From Planctomycetaceae bacterium (GTDB lineage Bacteria > Planctomycetota > Planctomycetia > Planctomycetales > Planctomycetaceae): DNA of 64,000 nucleotides. Of this stretch, positions 1 to 9,639 are shown one piece after another (the first letter of the stretch is position 1; every line of letters starts with the position of its first letter). The notes under the pieces are model-generated. The model was given only the letters and a program-made list of their open reading frames with translations, did no database searches and was not told the origin of the DNA. The stretch covers positions 248,001-312,000 of the forward strand of contig JAWKTX010000004.1 in the NCBI GenBank assembly GCA_041398825.1, in the 5' to 3' direction. Both the position numbers and the translations under genes were made by a program.

Positions 1-41
1 TTGCGGTATTTCATCTGGCGTATTCTTAGTCTGGCTTCACG

Positions 42-2813
42 ATGAGACTCTCCATGGCGACTTGCGTTCTACTTGTCATTCTAACGCGTTTTGGCAGGTG
101 TGCTCCCGCGATGGTTCTGACGCTGTTGTCCGTCATGACGACACTTTCCGCAGAGGATGCCACATTGCCGATCGTCACCGAGGCGCTGGTCTTCGCGGAG
201 AAGGACGGACTGGTGGCTGTCGAAGCGGAACATTTCTCGCGACAGGAACACACCGACGTTCGCGCTTTTCACATCACAACTCAGGATCAGGTGCCGAATG
301 TTCGACCAGACGGCGATCCGACCCATCTTTCAGGAGCGGCAGGAGGTGCGTATGTCGAACTGCTGCCCGACAGTCGTCGAAACCATCAGCACAAGCTGGT
401 GAAGGGGCAGAATTTTTCGAATGAACCAGGCCGTCTGGCGGTGCTGACGTACAGAGTTCACTTTCAGAATCCCGGGAAATACTACGTCTGGGTACGCGCT
501 TACAGCAGCGGTTCAGAGGACAACAGCTTGCACGTTGGGCTCAACGGAAACTGGCCTGACAGTGGACAGCGAATGCAGTGGTGTGACGGCAAAAATTCAT
601 GGCGATGGGAAAGCAGGCAGCGAACAGAAACAGAACACTGTGGTGAAGCGCACCAGATATTTCTGGAGGTACCCGCAGCAGGTATCCACGAGATTCAATT
701 TTCCATGCGAGAAGATGGATTCGAATTTGATCGCTGGTTGATGACAAATAACCGGGAATTCAAACGCCCCGCGGACGAAGGGCCAGCCGTAGTCGTCTCA
801 TCGGGCAACCTTCCAGCAGCCTTTCCAGTGGCACCGGTCGCGGTTGCTGAAGATGCCGGGGGCCAAGTTGTGCCTGAAGCCGTGACTCGGTCTGCCAGTT
901 TGAGCACGCTGCCGATGGCCCCCGCAATGGTGAAAGCCGATCTGCAACAGCCGCGTCAGGCGGACGGCCCTGGCACAGTCAGTATTTCCGGCGATCTGAA
1001 ACAGTGGCACAAAGTGACTCTGACACTGGATGGCCCCTTCGCTCACGAACTCGATAACGCACCAAACCCTTTTGTGAATTATCAGCTGAACGTGCAGTTC
1101 ACGCATGAATCCGGTCTGCCGAAGTATACCGTTCCCGGTTACTTTGCGGCTGATGGCGACTCTGCAAATACATCGGCTGCGAGTGGTACGAAGTGGCGTT
1201 GCCACCTGGCACCTGATAAGCCGGGACGTTGGAACTACAGGGTGTCGATGCGAAAAGGAACCTTCATTTCGGAGACAGACACACCGATTTCAGAAGCGGT
1301 CCCGGGCGATGGAGTGGAAGGAAGCTTCGAAGTTGCTCCGACCGACAAGACAACCCCTGATCTGCGTGCCCATGGGCGTCTTCAATATGTGGGCGAACGA
1401 TATCTCCGGTTCGCCGAAAGCGAACAATACTTTCTGAAAGCCGGAGCAGATGCTCCGGAAACGTTGCTCGGTTACATCGATTTCGACGGAACAATTGCCG
1501 GAAAGCCAGAGAAGGTTCCTCTGAAATCCTTCGCTCCGCACATCGATGACTGGAATGAAGGTGACCCAACATGGAAAGACGGCAGGGGCAAAGGTCTGAT
1601 TGGTGCCGTGAATTATCTTTCCCGCAAAGGATGCAATGCGTTCTCGTTCTTAACTTACAACGCTGGTGGCGATGGAGACAATGTCTGGCCGTTTGTGTCT
1701 CGAGATGACAAGCTTCACTACGACTGCAGCAAGCTCGATCAGTGGGGCATAGTCTTCGATCACGGGACTGCGATGGGGATGTATCTGCACTTTAAGATGC
1801 AGGAAACAGAAAACGATGACAACACTGCCGGTAAGGGGAAATCCAGATTCGTGGCTGAGTCTCTGGATGGCGGAGACCTTGGAATTCAGCGTCGCCTTTA
1901 CTGTCGCGAACTGATCGCTCGTTACGCTCACAATCTGGCGCTGAACTGGAATCTGGGTGAAGAGAACACGCAAACGACCGAGCAGCAACAGGCGATGATT
2001 GACTTTATTGCTCAACTGGACCCCTACCACCACAACATCGTTGTCCACACGTTTCCTGATCAGCAGGACCAGGTTTATGAACCGCTTCTTGGCGACAAGT
2101 CTCAGCTAACCGGAGTATCACTTCAGAACAGCGGCATCCGCGATACACACTGGCAAGTCGTGAAGTGGGTCAGGCAATCGCAAAAGTCCGGCAAGCCATG
2201 GGTCGTTGCCTTTGATGAATCAGGTTCAGCGGCTCATGGCCAGTGCCCTGATCTTGGATATCAGGGGTACGACGGCCATGACCGAACCGGCAGGATGACC
2301 TACACAGAGCATGAAGTCCGTCAACAAACGTTGTGGGCCACTCTGATGGGAGGCGGCGCTGGTGTCGAGTACTACTTTGGCTACCAGTACGTCCAGAATG
2401 ACCTCATCTGCGAAGACTGGCGCAGTCGGGATCGGAGCTGGGACTACTGTCGGATTGCCGTGAATTTCTTTCATGAAAACAATATCCCATTTCCACAAAT
2501 GGAACCCTGCGATGAACTGATCCGAACAGAGGCTGACGACAATTCGGCTTACTGTTTTGCAAAACCAGGTCATACCTATCTCGTGTACATCGCAAAAGGG
2601 AAACAGGTCACCATGGACCTTTCGGATGCAGCTGGGGACTACACCATCCAGTGGTTCAACCCTCGCGATGGTGGCCCGCTGCAGAATGGTTCCGTCAGAA
2701 CCGTTGCGGGCGGTGGTGAAGTGAATCCAGGGCAACCACCAGCAGATCGGGAGAAGGACTGGTTAGTCGTCGTACGTCATGCGAAGCTGTCGATGACTGA
2801 ATACAAGCCATGA
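42..2813 (+). CDS. Secreted DUF5060 / glycoside-hydrolase-like protein with N-terminal carbohydrate-binding-like domain
   Basis: A 923-residue exported protein. A hydrophobic N-terminus (about residues 5-37) looks like a signal peptide. Residues about 45-240 resemble a CBM6/GH115-type beta-sandwich; residues about 310-420 match the DUF5060 pattern (WHKVTLTLDGP, NPFVNYQL, YTVPGYF, PDKPGRWNY). Residues 430-830 look like a TIM-barrel hydrolase with NWNLGEEN (634-642) and AFDESG (E726) as likely catalytic acid positions, which is inference. The C-terminal 80 residues resemble the putative collagen-binding domain found after such barrels (IQWFNPRDGG). The family is known from polysaccharide-degrading bacteria; the substrate cannot be read from sequence. 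In-frame ATGs at 54 and 111 are possible alternative starts. It seems to be transcribed alone. Confidence 0.8.
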   Translation: MRLSMATCVLLVILTRFGRCAPAMVLTLLSVMTTLSAEDATLPIVTEALVFAEKDGLVAVEAEHFSRQEHTDVRAFHITTQDQVPNVRPDGDPTHLSGAAGGAYVELLPDSRRNHQHKLVKGQNFSNEPGRLAVLTYRVHFQNPGKYYVWVRAYSSGSEDNSLHVGLNGNWPDSGQRMQWCDGKNSWRWESRQRTETEHCGEAHQIFLEVPAAGIHEIQFSMREDGFEFDRWLMTNNREFKRPADEGPAVVVSSGNLPAAFPVAPVAVAEDAGGQVVPEAVTRSASLSTLPMAPAMVKADLQQPRQADGPGTVSISGDLKQWHKVTLTLDGPFAHELDNAPNPFVNYQLNVQFTHESGLPKYTVPGYFAADGDSANTSAASGTKWRCHLAPDKPGRWNYRVSMRKGTFISETDTPISEAVPGDGVEGSFEVAPTDKTTPDLRAHGRLQYVGERYLRFAESEQYFLKAGADAPETLLGYIDFDGTIAGKPEKVPLKSFAPHIDDWNEGDPTWKDGRGKGLIGAVNYLSRKGCNAFSFLTYNAGGDGDNVWPFVSRDDKLHYDCSKLDQWGIVFDHGTAMGMYLHFKMQETENDDNTAGKGKSRFVAESLDGGDLGIQRRLYCRELIARYAHNLALNWNLGEENTQTTEQQQAMIDFIAQLDPYHHNIVVHTFPDQQDQVYEPLLGDKSQLTGVSLQNSGIRDTHWQVVKWVRQSQKSGKPWVVAFDESGSAAHGQCPDLGYQGYDGHDRTGRMTYTEHEVRQQTLWATLMGGGAGVEYYFGYQYVQNDLICEDWRSRDRSWDYCRIAVNFFHENNIPFPQMEPCDELIRTEADDNSAYCFAKPGHTYLVYIAKGKQVTMDLSDAAGDYTIQWFNPRDGGPLQNGSVRTVAGGGEVNPGQPPADREKDWLVVVRHAKLSMTEYKP

Positions 2814-3116
2814 AGAGCTGTTTCGACGTCGCACGAGATTGCCGCAGCGGCGAACCAGCGTATTTCAGCGACGCTGAATCGTTTGCTGCATTCGGCTCGA
2901 ATTGAGCGGTTTTGGAACCGCCCTTTCCGTGGCCGGAAATGAAACTCGTGTAACATCCCTGCAATCCGTGCGCTTTGACAGGTTGTGGTGCGTTGAGCCT
3001 GTCTGTATTCTTCCCCGAGTCGTGTGTGACTGCGAGGTTACATGGACTGCGCGAGGCGAGTACCGGACCACGCACAAATTACCTGTCAACACGGAAATCC
3101 ATCGCAGGAAACTCTG
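2814..3116 (+). other. Intergenic region upstream of the symporter gene
   Basis: No credible gene. A 6-bp hairpin (GCGGTT, loop TTGG, AACCGC at 2906-2921) lies about 90 bases after the stop of the hydrolase gene, without a following T tract, so a terminator is not certain. The remainder presumably carries the symporter promoter, which I could not place. Confidence 0.3.
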
Positions 3117-4928
3117 ATGAAGACGTTGAGAGTTATTCGGTCGACCATCGCATTGATGGGATTGACGTTGATATTGGTTTCACCATCGTTCGCAGCGACG
3201 ATTGTCATCCCGGCGAACACGCCGGATGAATCGTCGACGAAGCAGGACGCAACCTCGCCTGATGCCGCGGGGGCAGAAGAGACAGACGCAAGTGAAAGCA
3301 TCACAACGGATAGCGCTGGCGAATCAGCGCTACAGGACGAATCGTCCAGTGCTGGTACGTCGGACGCTTCCCCAGATTCAGGATCGGAAGCTCGGCCGTC
3401 CGGTTTCCTGCAGCAGGTGAATCAGGCCCTTGAGCCTGTCGACGCCTTCTTTGGCAAGGTGAACGGTGTGCTGGAGTCCGTCATCTTCTATCCAATACCA
3501 CTCGTCGAAGGACGTTCGGTTCCTGCTGGTGTTGCCTGGCTTGTAATAGCAGCGTTGTTTCTGACTTTTCGGATGAACTTTATCAACCTGCGTGGCTTTG
3601 TTCATGCCATCAAGGTCACGGCTGGCAGATATGACGATCCGAGTGACGCCGGGGAAGTGAGCCACTTCCAGGCGCTCACCGCCGCATTGTCAGCCACCGT
3701 GGGGTTGGGCAACATTGCAGGTGTGGCCGTTGCCGTTGGGCTTGGTGGTCCCGGTGCGACGTTCTGGATGATTGTCGCGGGCTTCCTTGGAATGTCTTCG
3801 AAGTTTGTCGAATGCACCCTGGGGCAAATGTACCGACAAGTGCGTCCGGATGGACGAATTATGGGCGGAGCGATGTTCTACCTGACTCACGGGTTGCAGG
3901 AAATTGGCCTTGGTGGTCTCGGGAAAGCTTTGGGGCTTCTGTTTGCCGTGCTTTGTATTGGCGGCTCATTTGCCGGCGGAAATGCGTTTCAGGTCAACCA
4001 GAGCCTTGGCGCTGTGGGGCAGACAATCCCATTCTTCGGTCAGTACCCGTGGGTCTATGGTTTAATCATGTCCGTTCTCGCGGGCGTCGTAATTATTGGC
4101 GGAATCAAACGCATTGCATCAACGGCCGAGAAGATCGTTCCGTTCATGTGTGGAGTTTATGTACTGGCCTGCGTCATCATTCTGCTCAAGAATGCCGGTG
4201 AAATTCCCGCTGCTGCCGCCACAATCATCGGAAGTGCATTTTCAATGAAAGCCGGTCTTGGAGGGTTCATAGGTGTGCTGATTCAGGGATTCAAGCGAGC
4301 GGCATTCTCGAATGAGGCGGGAGTCGGATCTGCGGCCATCGCTCACTCGGCCGCAAAGACAGACTACGCGGTCCGCGAAGGCATTGTTTCACTGCTTGAA
4401 CCATTCATCGATACTGTTGTTGTCTGTTCGATGACCGCTCTGGTCATCGTGATTACCGGCGCCTGGAATCATGAAAACCCTGACATGCCCGCCAGCATGA
4501 AACAGCAGTTTAAGTTTGCAGAAGATGGAACAGTGGCATCCATCGAAGGTGCCGCCCTGACGTCAGAGGCTATGAACGGGCAAATCAATGGCTTCAAGTA
4601 TGTCCTGGTCGCCGCGACGGCCCTGTTTGCTTTCAGCACCATGATTTCATGGTCTTACTACGGTGAGCGATGCTGGGCATTTCTGTTCGGTGACAACGCC
4701 TCGATGTCATATAAAATCACGTTCCTGATTTTTTCGTTCCTTGGGTCCGTGATTTCTGCTGGCAACGTTCTGGCATTCGGAGACCTGATGATCTTCGGGA
4801 TGGCCATCCCCAATATCCTCGGACTGTTTTTGCTGTCCGGCAAGGTAAAAGTTAAACTGGACGAGTACTGGGCCAAACTCACCAGCGGGGAACTGGATCA
4901 GGAAGCAGAAGCGTATCGGCTGAAGTAA
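3117..4928 (+). CDS. Sodium:alanine symporter (AGCS family)
   Basis: A 603-residue cation:amino-acid symporter of the inner membrane. The ATG at 3117 is preferred to an upstream in-frame ATG at 3042: it follows a GCAGGAA ribosome-binding site and begins a signal-like stretch (MKTLRVIRSTIALMG). A low-complexity acidic/serine linker (about residues 35-100) separates this from the transporter core, an extension longer than in typical AGCS proteins and seen in other planctomycetes. The core has many hydrophobic segments and the AGCS-type stretches ALSATVGLGNIAGVAVA, GPGATFWM and GFKRAAFSNEAGVGSAAIAHSAAKT. The family imports alanine or glycine with Na+ or H+. The universal stress gene starts 118 bases downstream. 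Confidence 0.93.
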   Translation: MKTLRVIRSTIALMGLTLILVSPSFAATIVIPANTPDESSTKQDATSPDAAGAEETDASESITTDSAGESALQDESSSAGTSDASPDSGSEARPSGFLQQVNQALEPVDAFFGKVNGVLESVIFYPIPLVEGRSVPAGVAWLVIAALFLTFRMNFINLRGFVHAIKVTAGRYDDPSDAGEVSHFQALTAALSATVGLGNIAGVAVAVGLGGPGATFWMIVAGFLGMSSKFVECTLGQMYRQVRPDGRIMGGAMFYLTHGLQEIGLGGLGKALGLLFAVLCIGGSFAGGNAFQVNQSLGAVGQTIPFFGQYPWVYGLIMSVLAGVVIIGGIKRIASTAEKIVPFMCGVYVLACVIILLKNAGEIPAAAATIIGSAFSMKAGLGGFIGVLIQGFKRAAFSNEAGVGSAAIAHSAAKTDYAVREGIVSLLEPFIDTVVVCSMTALVIVITGAWNHENPDMPASMKQQFKFAEDGTVASIEGAALTSEAMNGQINGFKYVLVAATALFAFSTMISWSYYGERCWAFLFGDNASMSYKITFLIFSFLGSVISAGNVLAFGDLMIFGMAIPNILGLFLLSGKVKVKLDEYWAKLTSGELDQEAEAYRLK

Positions 4929-5046
4929 TGTCCACAGACATGATGAATCTGTTTGAAGCCGTCCTGCTCCCAACAGGAGTCAACAACGATTCATCCTGTA
5001 ACGATCGAATTTACTCGCACCAGGAAGTCATCAAGGAACATAAGAG

Positions 5047-5484
5047 ATGCCATTTTCCGATGTCACCGTTGTCGTACCGGTCGACTTTAGCGACCAGTCG
5101 GACTTCGCAGTGCATTCTGCTTTGTCGATTGCTGGCGACCCCAAACGCCTGCATCTGGTACATGTTCTGGTCCCGCTGGATTCTGTTTCGCCGGGAGTGC
5201 TTCTTGGCGACATCACGGACGAAACCCGCAAAGCGGCCGTCGAAAAGAACCTGCAAAAGCTGGCCGCCGAAAAAGGGGCGGCTGGTGCCAACATGAGTGT
5301 TCTGTCTGGAGACCCAGGAGAGGAGATTTCTGAGTTTGCGAAGAAAATCAAGGCTGATTTGATCGTCATACCATCGCATGGTTACCAGGGGTTCAAACGG
5401 CTTGTTCTGGGTTCCGTTGCAGAACGCGTCATCCGATATGCCGAATGCAGCGTCCTGGTCCTTCGTCGAAAAGACGCCGAATAA
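5047..5484 (+). CDS. Universal stress protein (UspA family)
   Basis: A 145-residue single-domain universal stress protein, the usual family length. It begins with the beta1 strand and DFS motif (VVVPVDFSDQSDFAV) and ends with SVLVLRRK. The nucleotide-binding signature G-2x-G-9x-G(S/T) is nearly complete: SHG, nine residues, then GSVAERV, but the first glycine is proline (IVIPSHG). The family is cytoplasmic and often binds ATP; the proline may alter this. It lies between the symporter and folP, 15 bases before the latter, so it may be cotranscribed with folP without an obvious functional link. Confidence 0.9.
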   Translation: MPFSDVTVVVPVDFSDQSDFAVHSALSIAGDPKRLHLVHVLVPLDSVSPGVLLGDITDETRKAAVEKNLQKLAAEKGAAGANMSVLSGDPGEEISEFAKKIKADLIVIPSHGYQGFKRLVLGSVAERVIRYAECSVLVLRRKDAE

Positions 5485-5499
5485 CGGAACGCCTTTGAA

Positions 5500-6360
5500 A
5501 TGCAGGAAGTCGATTCATTGGCACCGTTTCGATGGCGCTTTGCAGGAAGAACGCTCGAACGCGATCATCTGCCGCTGCTAATGGGCATTCTGAATGTCAC
5601 GCCCGATAGTTTTTCAGACGGCGGTCAGCACAACCAGATAGAGGATGCCGTCGCGTTCGGGTTGCGACTGGTCAACGACGGCGCGGATATTCTGGATGTT
5701 GGCGGCGAATCTACGAGGCCGGGTTCAGAATTCGTATCTGCCGACGAAGAGTTGAATCGCACGATTCCTGTGATTGAGCGACTTGTCTCCGAAACGGATG
5801 TTCCTGTTTCTATCGATACGACCAAAGCGGTCGTTGCTGAAGAAGCCATTCGAGCCGGCGCCACCATTGTGAACGACATTTCCGGGCTGACCTTCGATGC
5901 AGAAATGATCGAAGTCTGCTCGCATTCGGATGTCGGGATCTGCCTGATGCACATCAGAGGAACTCCAAAGACAATGCAGGAGAATCCTGAATACGAGGAT
6001 GTCTGTCGGGAAGTCGTGGAGTTTCTTTGCGATGGCATGCGACGATGTGAGGCTGCAGGCATCGATCGTGAGCGGCTTTGCCTGGACCCGGGGATCGGCT
6101 TTGGCAAAACGGCAGATCACAACATGACACTGATGCGGGCGATCCCGCGACTGCGAACGGAGCTTGAACGACCGCTGTTAATTGGTCACTCAAGAAAACG
6201 TTTTCTTTCGAAAGTTCTTGGACGCGATGTGGAAGAACGCACAGCGGGCACCATTGGTGTTTCCATCGCGCTGGCACAACTTGGTGCAGACCTGCTTCGC
6301 GTCCACGACGTCCGCGCCGTCCGGGATGCTTTGGTCGCATGGCAATCGCTCAGCGAATGA
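5500..6360 (+). CDS. folP: Dihydropteroate synthase
   Basis: A 286-residue enzyme joining 6-hydroxymethyl-7,8-dihydropterin diphosphate and p-aminobenzoate in cytoplasmic folate synthesis. All family signatures are present: MGILNVTPDSFSDGG, DVGGESTRPGSE, SIDTTKAVVAEEAI with NDISG, LDPGIGFGKT, and the phosphate-binding GHSRKRFL, ending with RVHDVRAVRDAL. Length is normal. The ATG at 5500 leaves about 30 residues before the first conserved strand, as usual. It follows the stress protein by 15 bases and faces the minus-strand TatD gene 62 bases away. No other folate genes are in the window. Confidence 0.96.
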   Translation: MQEVDSLAPFRWRFAGRTLERDHLPLLMGILNVTPDSFSDGGQHNQIEDAVAFGLRLVNDGADILDVGGESTRPGSEFVSADEELNRTIPVIERLVSETDVPVSIDTTKAVVAEEAIRAGATIVNDISGLTFDAEMIEVCSHSDVGICLMHIRGTPKTMQENPEYEDVCREVVEFLCDGMRRCEAAGIDRERLCLDPGIGFGKTADHNMTLMRAIPRLRTELERPLLIGHSRKRFLSKVLGRDVEERTAGTIGVSIALAQLGADLLRVHDVRAVRDALVAWQSLSE

Positions 6361-6422
6361 TCGCCTCTCTGAACCACCCGTGAGAACCGGACTGGGTCAA
6401 TCGGAGGCCAGCGCTCCGGCTC

Positions 6423-7229
6423 TTATCCCCGAGTAATAAAGTTGGGAGACTGGCTGAGGAATTGGACAGGGTTATCGAACGTCACCTTGTCAATGAGCGA
6501 CATCGCATGTCCACGTCGACGCATCTCAAGCCGTGCTTTGGGAACGGCGAGAGGATCGCTGCACCCCCAGTCTCCTGCGGAATTCATCCAGATTCGTTCT
6601 GATCCGTACATTTCGATGACGTCGGCGGCTCGCTGTGGCGTCATCTTTGTGTCCGGGTAAAGCGTCATTCCGGCCCAGAAGCCACGATCCAGAACTTCAG
6701 CAACCGTGTGCTCTTCGACGTGATCGATAAGGATACGGCCTGGATCAATGCTGCTCGCCGTTAATGCATCCATAATTAACCGAGTGCCTTTGAGTTTATC
6801 TTCCAGATGAGGTGTGTGAACAAGCACCAACTGGTTATGTGTTTCTGCGAGTGCGATTTGTTCTTCCAGAATGATACGTTCATTCTTTGTGTTCTTGTTC
6901 AGTCCAATTTCACCGAAACCAAGTACCTTTTCGCACTTCAGGAAGTCCGGGATCAGCGAGACCACTTCGCGGGCAAATCCGGGATCGTCAGCTTCCTTGG
7001 GATTGATGCAAAGCCAGGTGTAATGCTTGATCCCAAACAGCCCGGCACGACGAGGTTCGTATTCTGTCAGCTGCCGAAAATAGTCTGCAAATCCCTGAGC
7101 GGACGATCGATCGAAACCAGCCCAGAAGGCGGGCTCCGTCACGGCAATGCAGCCTGCCTGAGCCATGCGCTGGTAGTCGTCAGTTGTCCGTGACACCATA
7201 TGAATGTGGGGGTCGATGTATCGCATCAT
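6423..7229 (-). CDS. TatD-family metal-dependent hydrolase (EboB-like)
   Basis: A 268-residue TIM-barrel hydrolase. Metal ligands are visible in order: HxH in IDPHIHM, Glu in GFGEIGLN, His in LVLVHTPH, His in LIDHVEE and Asp in NSAGDWG. The N-terminal pattern (DPHIHMVSRTTDDYQRMAQAG, then EPAFWAGFDR) resembles the TatD-like proteins of the ebo gene clusters (EboB) of cyanobacteria, algae and several other bacterial phyla more than classical TatD nucleases; that assignment is from memory of the family. Start ATG at 7229, with GGGAG just upstream; it overlaps the stop of the preceding small gene by 4 bases (ATGA), implying translational coupling. Other ebo genes (UbiA-like, dehydroquinate-synthase-like) are absent here. 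Confidence 0.85.
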   Translation of the reverse strand: MMRYIDPHIHMVSRTTDDYQRMAQAGCIAVTEPAFWAGFDRSSAQGFADYFRQLTEYEPRRAGLFGIKHYTWLCINPKEADDPGFAREVVSLIPDFLKCEKVLGFGEIGLNKNTKNERIILEEQIALAETHNQLVLVHTPHLEDKLKGTRLIMDALTASSIDPGRILIDHVEEHTVAEVLDRGFWAGMTLYPDTKMTPQRAADVIEMYGSERIWMNSAGDWGCSDPLAVPKARLEMRRRGHAMSLIDKVTFDNPVQFLSQSPNFITRG

Positions 7230-7561
7230 GCGTCTCCCTTTTCGAGTACACTGGAGTTTGGAACCGGTAGACGAACGGCGCCCGCGGCCCCTTTCATCCC
7301 TTCAGCTGACTGGGGCAGTTCCGTTGTGTGATCGCTGAGCAGTTCCAGAATTCGCTTTGCACGATGGGGCTGACCATCGATCAGAATCTCAACGGCCTGA
7401 CGCAGGGCTGCATCTCGAAAGTCGGCCTGGTCGCTCTCTGGCTTCGAACGATCAATCCGGTCGAAGAATGCTGCTACATCAAGTAGCCGAGCACGATGTT
7501 CGAGGAAGTACGTGTTGATGACCTGTTCCCGCGTTTGCGGACTCGTGAATTCAGTGGACAT
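7226..7561 (-). CDS. Small conserved unknown protein coupled to the TatD-like hydrolase
   Basis: A 111-residue, probably cytoplasmic, mostly helical protein without signal or membrane segment. Central part: REQVINTYFLEHRARLLDVAAFFDRI and ALRQAVEILIDGQPHRAKRILELLSD; the tail is poorly structured. I do not recognise a family. It starts with ATG after an AGGG-type site, lies 66 bases after lnt, and its stop overlaps the start of the TatD-like gene by 4 bases, so the two proteins are probably made together. A function connected with the hydrolase is inference only. Confidence 0.75.
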   Translation of the reverse strand: MSTEFTSPQTREQVINTYFLEHRARLLDVAAFFDRIDRSKPESDQADFRDAALRQAVEILIDGQPHRAKRILELLSDHTTELPQSAEGMKGAAGAVRLPVPNSSVLEKGDA

Positions 7562-7627
7562 TGAACTGCCCTTTCCATTTCGAGTATTTCGCAGCTGAGT
7601 CGCGTCTTCGAGAATTATCCTCGACGA

Positions 7628-9508
7628 TTACGCTGCTGACACATGGACTCGTTTAAAGCAGCCGACCAGCATAGCCACAAGGCATGAAGCGGCAAAGACA
7701 TCTCCGATTTGCAAATACAGTGAACGACGATCATCAAGTGGCACCTGTCCAAAAACAATCGCCGACATCTGCCGTCGCCACCGGCCCGTTTCCGGATCAC
7801 GCATTCCGGAAACTGTGCGAAACGCTGGTGTCAGCGACATGGTAGATTCTTCTGCGACCAGAATCTGATCCGGTTCCCGAATCGTTCCGTTTCCGTCGAT
7901 GAATGCCGAAATACCGCCGTTCACAGCGCGGACGAGTGGTTTTCGCGTTTCAACACATCGAAACACAGCTGTGATCAGGTGCTGATCCAGTTCGCTGGAA
8001 CCACGAAACCAGGCATCGTTCGTCAGATTTACAAGGACATCACACGCCTGACCGCTTTCGTCCTGTTTTCCCGCAATTCGTCGAACCAGATGCGGAACCG
8101 TGTCTTCAAAACAAATCAGCGGTGCCAGCCGGAAGCCAGCGGTTTCAAAGATCATGGGGGATTCGCCCGCAGCGATACCGAAGTAAGGACCAAAAGGTGT
8201 CAGGTTGGTCAGCCATGGAAAAATGCTTTTCAGGGGAATGTATTCGCCAAAAATGACGCGGTGAATTTTGTCATATCGGCCCATGTATCCCAGATCAGGA
8301 CGCACAAAGGCGGCAGAGTTGAAGGCTTTCAGGTCAGAGGCAGAAACAACGTGTGATTCAATTCCCATCATCAGCGCTGCCCCGACTGCTGCAGCATGAT
8401 CGTGGAGACTTTTTCGCACATCATCGGATCGCCAGATGCGTGAGATCATTTCCGGCGTAAAGTCGCCGGACTCTCGCATCGGCGGCGGTAACTGTTCGAG
8501 CAGTTGCTCGTCCGTAACATCGCCTTCCACAGTACGATCCGGCCACGGCCACATCGTCTCCGGCCATACGATCAGGTCAGGCCTCAAGTCGACGCAACGC
8601 CGGGTCAATTGATCGTGGATCTGATACCGAGTCACCCATTCCTCGGGATCGTGCTTCACCTCCGGCGAAAAATTACCCTGAATCAAAGCAACAACCGGAC
8701 CTGCGCGAAATGACGCGGGATCGACTGATCGGACACTTCCGTAACCGCAGCATAATGTCACCACGGAAACGGCAATCAAACCGGCCGTTCGGGGGCGATC
8801 GACGAACTGACGCGGGACCTGAGGTTCTTCAATGGCAGATGCACCAGAATCCAGATTCCACGACTTCAGCAGGTTGTAAGGGATCTGAATCGCCACCGCT
8901 GTGTTTGCCAGGGCAACAACAAAACTTACGCCATACGCACCTGTAATATCAGCAATCTGGATGAAAGCGGACCACTGGTACTGAGAGTGCCCAAGATAGT
9001 ACCAGGAAAAGCCTGTCAGCAGATACGCGCGAACATATTCCAGTGATGTCCAGACGACCGGTACTGCGATCAACAACGGAAAACCACGGCTATGGATTCT
9101 TCGACTGATCCAGACAAAAGCAGGAAAGTAGAATGCCAGATAAAAACTTAAGGCGAGCAATGCAATGATCATGGCCGGGTCACCGAGCCTCATCCATTGC
9201 AATGTCACCGCCGACCAGATGAAACCCGTGATAAACAGAATCATCCAGGACCAGCGCGGAATGGAATTCAATCGAACCACCTGGATCAATGGCACCAGCG
9301 CGATCCAGGCAATCGGTGAGAAATCCAGCGGTGTGAAGCAACTCCACAACAGAACGGCAGAAGCGGAACACAGTATCAGGACGGTAAGAGCTGATCCGCT
9401 CCGTTCTTTCGAGACACGGCGCTGGCCTGAAGCAATAATCTGTTCAATCTCCGGACGCAGACCGGCATTCGACTCCTGGACATCTGTCGCGTCTGAAGGC
9501 TTCGACAT
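7628..9508 (-). CDS. lnt: Apolipoprotein N-acyltransferase
   Basis: A 626-residue inner-membrane enzyme that N-acylates the terminal cysteine of lipoproteins. Several membrane helices (about residues 42-265) precede a nitrilase-type domain. The catalytic triad is clear: E317 in LIVWPETMWPWP, K414 in GRYDKIHRVIFGEYIP and C466 in APLICFEDTVP. A final hydrophobic helix (near VFAASCLVAMLVGCF) anchors the C-terminus. It is somewhat longer than the proteobacterial enzyme because of a charged N-terminal tail of about 38 residues and extra residues after the catalytic Glu. First gene of a likely minus-strand operon with the two genes below it. A 14-bp tandem duplication sits just upstream (9509-9536). 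Confidence 0.95.
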   Translation of the reverse strand: MSKPSDATDVQESNAGLRPEIEQIIASGQRRVSKERSGSALTVLILCSASAVLLWSCFTPLDFSPIAWIALVPLIQVVRLNSIPRWSWMILFITGFIWSAVTLQWMRLGDPAMIIALLALSFYLAFYFPAFVWISRRIHSRGFPLLIAVPVVWTSLEYVRAYLLTGFSWYYLGHSQYQWSAFIQIADITGAYGVSFVVALANTAVAIQIPYNLLKSWNLDSGASAIEEPQVPRQFVDRPRTAGLIAVSVVTLCCGYGSVRSVDPASFRAGPVVALIQGNFSPEVKHDPEEWVTRYQIHDQLTRRCVDLRPDLIVWPETMWPWPDRTVEGDVTDEQLLEQLPPPMRESGDFTPEMISRIWRSDDVRKSLHDHAAAVGAALMMGIESHVVSASDLKAFNSAAFVRPDLGYMGRYDKIHRVIFGEYIPLKSIFPWLTNLTPFGPYFGIAAGESPMIFETAGFRLAPLICFEDTVPHLVRRIAGKQDESGQACDVLVNLTNDAWFRGSSELDQHLITAVFRCVETRKPLVRAVNGGISAFIDGNGTIREPDQILVAEESTMSLTPAFRTVSGMRDPETGRWRRQMSAIVFGQVPLDDRRSLYLQIGDVFAASCLVAMLVGCFKRVHVSAA

Positions 9509-9536
9509 TTTTGAGCGATCCGTTTTGGGCGATCCG
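9509..9536. repeat. 14-bp tandem duplication upstream of lnt
   Basis: Two adjacent copies, TTTTGAGCGATCCG and TTTTGGGCGATCCG, 13 of 14 bases identical, with the shared GCGATCCGTT at 9515 and 9529. It lies directly before the lnt start codon, in its 5' leader or promoter. Confidence 0.85.
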
Positions 9537-9639
9537 TTCGGAGTTCAAACGGGCATCGTTTTCCATGACACCAGCCGTACGCCCGCTGCGGCCGGCATTC
9601 CATGTTTTGAGAGCCACCTGGCCCCGCAGGCCACGGGCC

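Noticed and set aside
2906..2921. GCGGTT/AACCGC hairpin after the first gene
   Set aside because: Only six base pairs and no T tract; not enough to call a terminator.
4928..5296. Plus-strand open frame overlapping the universal stress gene
   Set aside because: Overlaps a well-conserved gene in another frame, with Cys/Arg/Ser-rich composition.
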